Positions 1 to 6,746 of a DNA stretch of 26,892 nucleotides are shown here, in pieces. The stretch's first letter is position 1; every line of letters starts with the position of its first letter. The notes beneath the pieces are model-generated. The model was not told the DNA's origin. It did no database searches and saw nothing but the letters and a program-made list of their open reading frames with translations. The stretch is from Syntrophomonadaceae bacterium (GTDB lineage Bacteria > Bacillota > Dethiobacteria > DTU022): assembly GCA_007130585.1 (NCBI GenBank), contig SLSE01000131.1, positions 1 through 26,892 of the forward strand, given 5' to 3'. The position numbers and the translations under genes were made by a program.

Positions 1-23
1 CGGTAGCTGGTGCCGGTGATAAC

Positions 24-32
24 TGATATAAT
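24..32 (+). promoter_or_regulatory. Possible extended -10 promoter upstream of spoVB
   Basis: A TGATATAAT sequence (TGn plus a perfect TATAAT at 27-32) lies about 50 bases before the spoVB start. No good -35 is visible at the usual spacing, which extended -10 promoters can tolerate. A 12-bp perfect palindrome (CTGCCC/GGGCAG, 52-63) follows in the leader and could be an operator or a small hairpin. The window begins only 23 bases upstream, so the gene could also be read from an upstream operon. Confidence 0.35.
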
Positions 33-83
33 ATTGTTCAATTAAAATAAGCTGCCCGGGCAGTAGCAAAGAAGGTATAGTAT

Positions 84-1715
84 TTGTCAGAAAGCAGCAG
101 GGCATTTATCAGAGGGGCGACAATCCTGGCCCTGACAGGAATTGCAGCCCGTATAATAGGAGCGGTTTTCCGGATTATCCTGGCAGCGATACTCGGTGAT
201 GAAGGCATCGGTCTCTATATGTACGCTTATCCGATTTACTCCACCCTGCTTGTAGTCTCCACTGCCGGTGTTCCGGTGGCCCTTTCTAAATTGATGGCTG
301 AAAATATTGCCTTAAAGGATTACCGGGAGGCGCTGCGGGTTTTCCGGGTTGCTTTTTTTATCCTCACCCTGACCGGCCTGGTTATTACCCTTGTCCTTCT
401 GCTGGGAGCAGAATTTTTTGCCCTCTCTGTTGTCAGGGATATTGAAGCTGTATATCCCCTGCTGGCGATTTCACCGGCAATATTTTTTGTTACAATCATG
501 GCCGCCCTGCGCGGCTTTTTTCAGGGTCAGCAGAATATGATGCCTACAGCAGCCTCCCAGCTGCTGGAACAGCTGGTTCGGGTTGCTTTTTCAATTTTCC
601 TGGTCCTGCTACTGCTGCCGATCGGGCTTGAGTATGCAGCCGCAGGGGCCACTTCGGGAGCAGCCGCAGGCGGTCTCGGCGGGCTGGTCTTTCTCGCGAT
701 TTATTACCTGCGCAGCCGTGGAAAACTTACGGAAGCTGCTGGAGAGCAGGAAAAGCATGATCCTGACCCGGTATTCAAAATTATCCGCCGGATTTTCAGC
801 CTGGCGATCCCGGTAACGATTGGCGGCCTGGTTGTTCCGCTGATTTCCCTGATCGACCTGGCGGTTGTACCGAGGCAGCTGCAGGCGGCCGGCTTTGATC
901 TTGAAACAGCAAGAGCCCTTTACGGACAGCTTACCGGCATGGCCGGGCCGATTGTATACTTCCCCAATGTTGTGGCCCTGGCCTTAAGTATCAGCCTTGT
1001 CCCCGCAATATCGGAAGCTTATGCCCTGGGAAACAGGGCGCTGATCCAGGGCCGGACTTCGATTGCCGTTAAACTGACGGTGTTATTTTCCCTGCCTTCC
1101 GCCCTCGGCCTTTACCTGCTGGCAGAGCCGATTACAGTTTTGCTGTACAATAACGCCGCCGCGGGCTATTCCCTGGCTTACATGTCCTGGTCGGTAATCC
1201 CGCTTTGTCTTTACGTGGCGACAACCGGGCTTCTCCAGGGCCTGGGCAGGCCAATCGTTCCGGCTCTTAACATGTTTTACGGCGGCGTTGTGAAGACTGT
1301 TTTCGCCTGGTTCCTGACGGCCATCCCGGAGCTAAATGTCGGAGGAGCCGCCCTGGCTTCCGTAATCGGGATCGGTGTGGCTGCCGCCCTTAATCTTTAC
1401 CATGTTCGCCGTTTTACCGGTTGGCGGGGCAACCTGCGCGATCAGGTGCTGCTGCCCGGTGCCGCGGTTGCCGGCATGTCGGTGGTTGTTTATGCTTTCT
1501 ACAGGGGCGTTACCGCGTTCGGCGAACCATTTTTAACGGCAGGGCGTCTGAATGCTGCTGCCACCCTTACGGCGATTCTGGCCGGCGTACTTGTTTACGG
1601 ACTGGCTTTACTGTTAAGCGGGGTGTTGAGCAGGGAAGAATTGAGCATGATTCCCCTGGTTGGGGCGCGACTGGCTGCCCTGGCCCGCCGCTTTCGTTTG
1701 AAACAGGATTTGTAA
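84..1715 (+). CDS. spoVB: SpoVB-like MATE/MOP-family lipid flippase
   Basis: A polytopic membrane protein of 543 residues in the polysaccharide-transporter branch of the MOP superfamily (SpoVB/YtgP/MurJ relatives), which flip undecaprenyl-linked wall precursors. SpoVB is associated with the spore cortex in Bacillus. The sequence is almost continuously hydrophobic with about 14 predicted membrane segments. The N-terminal region has the family-typical Gly-Asp-Glu-Gly-Ile-Gly run (about residues 39-44) and a polar cytoplasmic linker near 215-235. The start is TTG at 84, with a GAAGG SD at 71-75. It lies 15 bases upstream of mazG, the same neighbour as in Bacillus (yabM-yabN). The family and gene order are clear; whether it serves sporulation is uncertain because other sporulation genes of this block are missing. 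Confidence 0.85.
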   Translation: MSESSRAFIRGATILALTGIAARIIGAVFRIILAAILGDEGIGLYMYAYPIYSTLLVVSTAGVPVALSKLMAENIALKDYREALRVFRVAFFILTLTGLVITLVLLLGAEFFALSVVRDIEAVYPLLAISPAIFFVTIMAALRGFFQGQQNMMPTAASQLLEQLVRVAFSIFLVLLLLPIGLEYAAAGATSGAAAGGLGGLVFLAIYYLRSRGKLTEAAGEQEKHDPDPVFKIIRRIFSLAIPVTIGGLVVPLISLIDLAVVPRQLQAAGFDLETARALYGQLTGMAGPIVYFPNVVALALSISLVPAISEAYALGNRALIQGRTSIAVKLTVLFSLPSALGLYLLAEPITVLLYNNAAAGYSLAYMSWSVIPLCLYVATTGLLQGLGRPIVPALNMFYGGVVKTVFAWFLTAIPELNVGGAALASVIGIGVAAALNLYHVRRFTGWRGNLRDQVLLPGAAVAGMSVVVYAFYRGVTAFGEPFLTAGRLNAAATLTAILAGVLVYGLALLLSGVLSREELSMIPLVGARLAALARRFRLKQDL

Positions 1716-1730
1716 TGGAGTTGATCAATA

Positions 1731-3182
1731 GTGGATAAAATTATAATTATCGGCCTCGGACCGGGCAGCCCGGGTCACCTGACGCGTGAGGCACATGGCC
1801 ACCTGACCGGAAGGGCCCCGCTGTATTTCCGAACCCTCAACCACCGCTCTGCCCGCTATTATGCAGCGAAACGCAGGGTTAAATCATTTGATTGCCTGTA
1901 TAAAACAAGCAGCGATTTCGGCCAGGTTTACACTTCCATAACCCGCTGCCTGGTGAAAGCGGCCCGCAGGTACGGCACAATATGTTACGCAGTTCCCGGG
2001 CACCCCTCGGTCGGTGAGGCAACAGTGGAAAGACTGCGCAGGATATGCCCCCGCCTGAATATAAAACTCCAGGTTGTCGAAGGGATCAGTTTCCTTGAGC
2101 CGCTTTTAAACACCCTGAAAATTGACCTCCTGGACGGGGTTACCGTCTGTGATGCGCTGGTAATAGATCGCCTTAAAGAGCCCTGCCCGAATCACCTGGT
2201 TATTGCCCAGGTTTATAACAGGACCCTGGCTTCCCGGGTAAAATTGAGTTTAATGGAACTCTATCCCGAAAATTACCCGGTTATTGTCGTACGGTCGGCT
2301 GGCATGAAAGATGAGCAGGCGTGGAAAACCCCGCTTTACGGCCTGGATCGCAGAACTTTTTTTAATCACTACACCACTCTTTACCTGCCTCCTTCCGGGC
2401 AGGGAAGCCTGGGCGATCTCAGCCATGTTATGGCTGAGCTGCGCTCTGAAAGCGGTTGCCCCTGGGACAGGAAACAAAGCCATCACAGCCTGCGCCAGTA
2501 CCTGGTAGAAGAGGCATATGAAGTGGTAGCCGCTATCGACAGGGGTGATGATACCGCCCTGCAGGAAGAACTGGGCGATGTGCTGCTGCAGGTAGTTTTT
2601 CACAGTCGGATTGCAAAGGAAGAGAACCGCTTTGATCTTTACGATGTAATCGAAACAATTATTGCCAAACTAATCAGGAGGCATCCCCATGTGTTTGGCA
2701 GCGGCACTGCCGCTGACGCAGACCAGGTTAAGGTTCTCTGGGAGCAGATCAAATCTGATGAACGGGGCAAACAGAAGTCAAGTTCCGCGGTCTCCATCGA
2801 TCACGCCCTGCCGGCCCTGCTTAAAGCTTATAAAATACAGAAACGGGCTGCCGGGGCAGGCTTCGACTGGCCCTGCATAGAAGGACCTTTAGATAAAGCC
2901 AGGGAAGAACTGGGCGAACTGGAAGAGGCCTTTAAGGCTGGAAACAGACCGGCAATAGAAGAAGAACTGGGCGACTATCTTTTTACAGTTGTCAATATTG
3001 CCCGCTTTTTGGAAGTGAATCCCGAAATGGCCCTCGGCAAAACAATTGCCAAATTTATTGAACGGTTTGGATATGTTATGCAAAAAGTGGAAGAAACAGG
3101 CCGGCCGGCGTCCTCTTTTTCCCTGGATGAATTGGACAGCTGGTGGGAAGAAGCCAAAAAAATAGGGAAAATGCGCAAATAA
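1731..3182 (+). CDS. mazG: MazG/YabN: tetrapyrrole-methylase-like plus NTP pyrophosphohydrolase
   Basis: A 483-residue two-part protein, close to the length of Bacillus YabN. Residues 1 to about 215 are a SAM-dependent methylase-like (TP_methylase) domain with the N-terminal GLGPGSPGHLT loop (8-18) and an AVPGHPSVGEATV segment (87-99). The C-terminal half has tandem MazG domains: CPWD at 243-246, EEAYE at 260-264 and EELGD at 279-283 in the first, and a second EELGE/EEELGD pair near residues 392-424. The Glu/Asp residues bind Mg2+ and the enzyme hydrolyses nucleoside triphosphates to monophosphates plus pyrophosphate, a housecleaning role. Start is GTG at 1731 with GGAG at 1717-1720. It follows spoVB closely and is probably cotranscribed. 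Confidence 0.93.
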   Translation: MDKIIIIGLGPGSPGHLTREAHGHLTGRAPLYFRTLNHRSARYYAAKRRVKSFDCLYKTSSDFGQVYTSITRCLVKAARRYGTICYAVPGHPSVGEATVERLRRICPRLNIKLQVVEGISFLEPLLNTLKIDLLDGVTVCDALVIDRLKEPCPNHLVIAQVYNRTLASRVKLSLMELYPENYPVIVVRSAGMKDEQAWKTPLYGLDRRTFFNHYTTLYLPPSGQGSLGDLSHVMAELRSESGCPWDRKQSHHSLRQYLVEEAYEVVAAIDRGDDTALQEELGDVLLQVVFHSRIAKEENRFDLYDVIETIIAKLIRRHPHVFGSGTAADADQVKVLWEQIKSDERGKQKSSSAVSIDHALPALLKAYKIQKRAAGAGFDWPCIEGPLDKAREELGELEEAFKAGNRPAIEEELGDYLFTVVNIARFLEVNPEMALGKTIAKFIERFGYVMQKVEETGRPASSFSLDELDSWWEEAKKIGKMRK

Positions 3183-3258
3183 AGCAGGAATCTTTGATAA
3201 AACCGAGAATAAGCAATTACAAGTTAATTAACTATTTGTATGAGGAGGGCTTTAAACA

Positions 3259-3531
3259 TTGAATAAGTCTGAACTGGTCGATCTGGTTGCAGAAAAGACG
3301 GAAATGTCGAAGAAGGACAGTGAAAAAGCGGTGAAGGCCGTGCTGGACAGCATTACTGACGGTCTGGTCAAAGGGGATAAGGTTCAGCTTGTAGGATTTG
3401 GGACATTTGAAGTAAGAAGCCGCAAAGAACGTGAAGGGCGTAACCCCGCCACGGGTGAAAAGATTAAGATTGAAGCCCTGAAGGTTCCGGCTTTTAAACC
3501 GGGCAAAGCGTTAAAAGAAAAAGTTAAGTAA
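3259..3531 (+). CDS. hup: HU-family nucleoid protein
   Basis: A 90-residue HU/HBsu-type histone-like protein that dimerises, bends DNA and compacts the nucleoid. It begins NKSELVDLVAEKT after the initiator, carries the central VGFGTFEV segment and has the DNA-binding arm signature GRNPATGEKI (about residues 61-70), all canonical. The start is TTG at 3259 with a strong GAGGAGGG SD at 3242-3249. A weak promoter-like pair (TTGATA 3194-3199, 18-bp gap, TACAAG) lies in the 76-base spacer after mazG. A terminator-like hairpin follows, so hup may be a single transcription unit, as expected for a highly expressed gene. Confidence 0.96.
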   Translation: MNKSELVDLVAEKTEMSKKDSEKAVKAVLDSITDGLVKGDKVQLVGFGTFEVRSRKEREGRNPATGEKIKIEALKVPAFKPGKALKEKVK

Positions 3532-3544
3532 CTTTAAACTATAA

Positions 3545-3630
3545 TACTCTATAAACCTGTTATCTATTCCCCCCACTCCCCCTTGCAGGGGGTTTTCCCT
3601 GGGGGGAATTTATATACTCTTTAAACCTGT
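3545..3630. repeat. 16-bp direct repeats flanking a nested hairpin
   Basis: TACTCTATAAACCTGT at 3545-3560 and TACTCTTTAAACCTGT at 3615-3630 match at 15 of 16 positions and are 70 bases apart. The nested G/C hairpin (3566-3609) lies between them. AAACCTG occurs once more at 3631-3637. The unit sits in the 248-base hup-divIC gap, where other Bacillota carry rqcP, yabP and yabQ. Confidence 0.7.
3578..3596 (+). terminator. Candidate hup terminator, nested in a larger hairpin
   Basis: CCCCC (3578-3582), loop TTGCA, GGGGG (3588-3592), then TTTT. An outer perfect 9-bp inverted repeat encloses it: ATTCCCCCC at 3566-3574 with GGGGGGAAT at 3601-3609. The U-run is short, so termination may be partial. 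Confidence 0.5.
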
Positions 3631-3779
3631 AAACCTGCTTTTCCGGGCACCGGCAGCAGGAATAGTCCCGGCGGCGTCGAAGGATTAACTAAATAAGCAG
3701 GTTCTTATTCATGGCTGCCTGTCTTCCGGCAGCATTACTACCTGCCGGTGGCAAACTGATCTTAAAGAGCTGGGTTATT

Positions 3780-4115
3780 ATGAGTATTAAGCGTAAAAAG
3801 TCAAAAGAGCCCGTATCCAGGTTCCCCAGGCCGCACAGGGGAAGCAGGTACAGCATGTACAGGTTTGTCGGCACAGTAGGAGTGCTGGTGATCATAGCGC
3901 TCTGTGTAATGATTGGCGCTCAGTACCTTCAGCAGCTCAGGGTTAAGCAGGAGCTGGCCGATTATGAAGCCAGGTTGGAAGAATATGAACAGCGCAAACG
4001 CGACCTGGAACTGGAAATAGAGCGGCTGCAGGAGATCGGATATATCGAAATGCTGGCCCGGGACAGGCTTGGGCTGGTGAAGTCCGATGAGGTTATTTTC
4101 CAGTTAGAGGATTGA
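3780..4115 (+). CDS. divIC: DivIC/FtsB-family septum formation initiator
   Basis: A small bitopic division protein that partners FtsL/DivIB in the divisome. From the ATG at 3780 it has 111 residues: a basic cytoplasmic tail (1-25), one membrane helix (about 28-48), a coiled coil (about 50-86) and the conserved segment IEMLARDRLGLVKSDEVIF near the end. An in-frame ATG at 3711 would add 23 residues; it has a weak AGCAGG upstream, but the added stretch overlaps a DNA hairpin (CCGGCAG 3726-3732 / CTGCCGG 3742-3748) and does not resemble the family. Neither start has a strong SD, so the exact N-terminus is unsure. Its position before the S1 gene matches the conserved Bacillota order. Confidence 0.87.
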   Translation: MSIKRKKSKEPVSRFPRPHRGSRYSMYRFVGTVGVLVIIALCVMIGAQYLQQLRVKQELADYEARLEEYEQRKRDLELEIERLQEIGYIEMLARDRLGLVKSDEVIFQLED

Positions 4116-4139
4116 CTATTATACAAATAAAGGTATAAT
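4112..4139 (+). promoter_or_regulatory. Sigma-A-like promoter for the S1 gene
   Basis: TTGACT at 4112-4117 and a perfect TATAAT at 4134-4139 with a 16-bp spacer. The -35 overlaps the TGA stop of divIC (4113-4115). The expected RNA start near 4146 leaves a short leader containing the AGGAGG at 4161-4166. Confidence 0.7.
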
Positions 4140-4174
4140 TAAAATCAGCAATTAAATGCAAGGAGGAGTTTTTT

Positions 4175-4603
4175 ATTAAGAACGAGATAGTTGTTGGCAG
4201 TATTGTGGAAGGAGTGATATCCGGCATAACAAAATTCGGAGCATTTGTTGAACTTCCCGGCGGGACTACCGGCCTTGTTCATATATCCGAAGTAGCGGAC
4301 GAGTATGTGAAGGATATTAATGAGTTTTTTAAAAAGGCCGATAAGGTAAAAGTCAAAGTTTTGAATGTGGAAAATAACGGCAAAGTAGGCCTTTCTATCC
4401 GCCAGGCTGTAGAGGGCTTTACGCCCCACAAGAAAAACAACAGAAGCGGTAAAGGAAAGCCGGCTGCAGTAAACAAAGCTTCATTTGAAGACAAAATGAA
4501 TCGGTTTCTAAAGGAAAGTGACGAGCGTCTGCTGGATTTAAAGCGCAACACTGAATCTAAGCGGGGCGGTCGCGGCGGCGGTTCTTTTCGGGAAGCATTT
4601 TAA
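4175..4603 (+). CDS. S1-domain RNA-binding protein (YabR-like), ATT start
   Basis: A 142-residue protein with one N-terminal S1 OB-fold: VGSIVEGVISGITKFGAFV, then LPGGTTGLVHISEVADEYVKD and VGLSIR (to about residue 77). A basic, Gly/Arg/Lys-rich tail ends RGGRGGGSFREAF. This is the general stress/ribosome-associated S1 family found after divIC. The first conventional start in frame (GTG 4205) would cut off the opening strand of the S1 fold and has no SD. Reading upstream, ATT at 4175 gives I-K-N-E-I-V-V-G-S, which matches family N-termini in length, and lies 8 bases after a perfect AGGAGG (4161-4166). I therefore place the start at ATT. The identity is firm; the start is inferred. Confidence 0.85.
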   Translation: MKNEIVVGSIVEGVISGITKFGAFVELPGGTTGLVHISEVADEYVKDINEFFKKADKVKVKVLNVENNGKVGLSIRQAVEGFTPHKKNNRSGKGKPAAVNKASFEDKMNRFLKESDERLLDLKRNTESKRGGRGGGSFREAF

Positions 4604-4633
4604 ATAGATACTAAGCAATATTGCAGATCGAAA

Positions 4634-4659
4634 GGCACTCTGATTCAGGGTGTTTTTTT
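4634..4659 (+). terminator. Rho-independent terminator after the S1 gene
   Basis: CACTCT (4636-4641), loop GATTC, AGGGTG (4647-4652; one G-U pair), then seven T at 4653-4659. It separates the divIC/S1 unit from tilS. Confidence 0.8.
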
Positions 4660-4689
4660 ATCTTTAATGATGGGTTGTGAACACTGCCG

Positions 4690-6123
4690 ATGCAACTTGG
4701 TAAGGTGAGCAGCTTTATTAAGAAGCACTGCCTTCTGGTTCAGGGCGATACAATTGTTGTTGCCGTGTCGGGAGGGCCTGATTCATTATGCCTGCTGCAC
4801 CTGCTTTACAGGATGCGGGACGAACTTGATCTGAAGCTGGTTGTTGCCCACCTTAACCATGGGCTCCGGCCCGAAGCAGCCCGGGAAGCGCAGGGTGTTA
4901 AAAAATTATCAGAGAGCCTGGCAGTAAAGTTTGAGACAAAGAAAGTTGATGTCAAACGCTTAAAAAAAGAATTCGGCATTTCAGAAGAAGAAGCCGGGCG
5001 TAAGGCCCGCTATGAATTATTTTTCGAAGTGGCCCGCCGGTATGAAGCTTCAGTAATCGCTCTCGGCCATCATCTTGACGATCAGTCTGAAACTGTTTTA
5101 CTAAATATAATCCGGGGCACGGGAGTAGATGGGCTGGCCGGTATGCTGCCCCTGAGGATCAGGAAAAAAGTTAAGCTGATCCGGCCGTTGCTTTGTCTCA
5201 GGCGCGCTGAAATTGAAGCCTATTGCCGCGATCATGGCCTGCAGCCTTTTACGGACAGCAGTAACCTGGAGACCGACTATACCCGGAACAAGCTTCGCCT
5301 TGAACTGATTCCCCGCCTTGAAGAGGATTATAACCCACGGATCAGGGAAGCGTTATTTAACCTCGCTGCCCTGGCCGCAGAAGATAGAAGGATGCTCCGG
5401 AACCTGGCCCTGAAAAAATACCTGCAGTTATCGCGTTCCCGGACGGGAAAAACTTATATTGCCCGGCAGGCTTTGCTGGGCCTGCCCGGGGCTTTACAGG
5501 GGCGGGTGCTGCATTATGCCCTGAAAAAATTTGTATCGGCAAAAAAGATTTCGCGGGTGCATATCGGGCGGCTTCTGGATCTTGCAAGAAGTGGTTCAAC
5601 AGGCAGTGTCCTGAGCCTCCCCGGCGCCGTGGAAGCTTATTGCTCTTATAACTTGCTCGTGCTGGCAGCCCTCCCGCGCCGGGAGAGAACAAAATTCAGG
5701 CCGGTAAAACTTGCTGTTCCCGGCAAAACACTTCTTCCCGGAGGCGCTGCAATCACGGCCCGGTTAGCAGAAACCGAAGGTCTCTCCTGGCCTCCGCATT
5801 CTAACCAGGCCTATCTAGATTTTCATAAAATACCGGGGGATGCTTTGGAGGTCAGAACACGCTGGCCGGGAGCGCGCTTCTACCCCCAGGGTTCTGGCGG
5901 CAGTAAAAAGCTGAAGGATTTCCTGATCGATCAAAAAATCCCGGCCGGCCGGCGTGATAACCTTCCGCTGGTAACTGAGGGAAGTGAAATTATCTGGGTT
6001 GCCGGGGTTAGAATAGCCGAACCTTACCGGTTGACCGGGGATAGCAAAAAGGCTTTAGTGTTGGAGTACAGTACTGCAGGACGCAGGGGGAAGCAAAATA
6101 AACCATCCAAAGGTGGGAAATAG
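4690..6123 (+). CDS. tilS: tRNA(Ile)-lysidine synthase TilS
   Basis: An ATP-dependent enzyme that converts C34 of the CAU-anticodon tRNA-Ile to lysidine so that AUA is read as Ile; essential in most bacteria. The 477-residue protein shows the PP-loop SGGPDS at 27-32, AHLNHGLRPEA near 54-64, and GHHLDDQSETVLLNIIRG around 126-143. A C-terminal TilS substrate-binding domain follows, with RTRWPGARFYPQG and KLKDFLIDQKIP segments. ATG 4690 is the only reasonable start: the in-frame TTG upstream is followed at once by TGA. No good SD is visible, so expression may be modest or depend on an element I do not recognise. It is followed directly by hpt, as in Bacillus. Confidence 0.95.
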   Translation: MQLGKVSSFIKKHCLLVQGDTIVVAVSGGPDSLCLLHLLYRMRDELDLKLVVAHLNHGLRPEAAREAQGVKKLSESLAVKFETKKVDVKRLKKEFGISEEEAGRKARYELFFEVARRYEASVIALGHHLDDQSETVLLNIIRGTGVDGLAGMLPLRIRKKVKLIRPLLCLRRAEIEAYCRDHGLQPFTDSSNLETDYTRNKLRLELIPRLEEDYNPRIREALFNLAALAAEDRRMLRNLALKKYLQLSRSRTGKTYIARQALLGLPGALQGRVLHYALKKFVSAKKISRVHIGRLLDLARSGSTGSVLSLPGAVEAYCSYNLLVLAALPRRERTKFRPVKLAVPGKTLLPGGAAITARLAETEGLSWPPHSNQAYLDFHKIPGDALEVRTRWPGARFYPQGSGGSKKLKDFLIDQKIPAGRRDNLPLVTEGSEIIWVAGVRIAEPYRLTGDSKKALVLEYSTAGRRGKQNKPSKGGK

Positions 6124-6124
6124 T

Positions 6125-6649
6125 GTGGACAGGGATACATTGAAAGTTCTAATATCGGCAGAACAGATCGAAGAGAGAGTTAAGGAGCTTGCTGAGGATA
6201 TATCAAGAGATTACAAGGGGAAAAAACCTTTCCTGGTCGGTGTCCTGAAAGGCGCGGTTATATTTTTAAGCGACCTGATCCGGAATATGGATATCCAACT
6301 GGAAGTTGATTTTATGGCTGTTTCCAGCTACGGTGCCGACACGACTTCCTCCGGCATTGTCCGGATCCAGAAAGATCTTGAACAAAGCGTAAAAGGCAGG
6401 GATGTCCTGATCGTCGAAGATATCGTTGATACCGGACTGACATTAAACTATCTCTGCGAGAATATAAACAGCCAGCGACCGAACTCCCTGCGGGTGGTAA
6501 CCCTGCTCGACAAACCCGATCGAAGAAAGGTAAAGTTTGAAGCGGACTACTGCGGCTTTAAAATTCCCGACCTTTTTGTTGTCGGTTACGGGCTGGACTT
6601 TAACGAGGATTACAGGCAGTTAAACGATATTTGCATTCTTAATTTATAG
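6125..6649 (+). CDS. hpt: Hypoxanthine(-guanine) phosphoribosyltransferase
   Basis: A purine salvage enzyme that joins hypoxanthine or guanine to PRPP to give IMP or GMP. The 174-residue protein has the PRPP-binding loop VLIVEDIVDTGLTL (about 94-107), the GVLKGAVIFLSDL segment (39-51) and the flexible-loop SSYGADTTSSG (67-77). I chose GTG 6125 because AGGTGG at 6111-6116 lies 8 bases before it. The GTG at 6113 sits inside that SD and would add only four residues. With this start the gene begins 2 bases after the tilS stop, so translational coupling is likely. The hpt-ftsH adjacency is conserved in Bacillota. Confidence 0.94.
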   Translation: MDRDTLKVLISAEQIEERVKELAEDISRDYKGKKPFLVGVLKGAVIFLSDLIRNMDIQLEVDFMAVSSYGADTTSSGIVRIQKDLEQSVKGRDVLIVEDIVDTGLTLNYLCENINSQRPNSLRVVTLLDKPDRRKVKFEADYCGFKIPDLFVVGYGLDFNEDYRQLNDICILNL

Positions 6650-6673
6650 TATCGGATCCGGGCTCCTTGTTTA

Positions 6674-6702
6674 TTGCTTCTCTATGAGGGGTGTGTTAAA
6701 AT
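6674..6702 (+). promoter_or_regulatory. Sigma-A-like promoter for ftsH
   Basis: TTGCTT (6674-6679), 17-bp spacer, TAAAAT (6697-6702), in the 97-base gap after hpt. The leader of about 40 nt includes a small AGGC/GCCT hairpin and the AAAGGGGG SD of ftsH. Confidence 0.6.
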
Positions 6703-6746
6703 TGAGTTTAGGCTTTTATGGCCTTACCAGAAAGGGGGCATAACTA

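Noticed and set aside
3711..3779. Longer divIC reading from ATG 3711
   Set aside because: The added 23 residues are unlike the family and coincide with a DNA hairpin; kept only as an alternative start.
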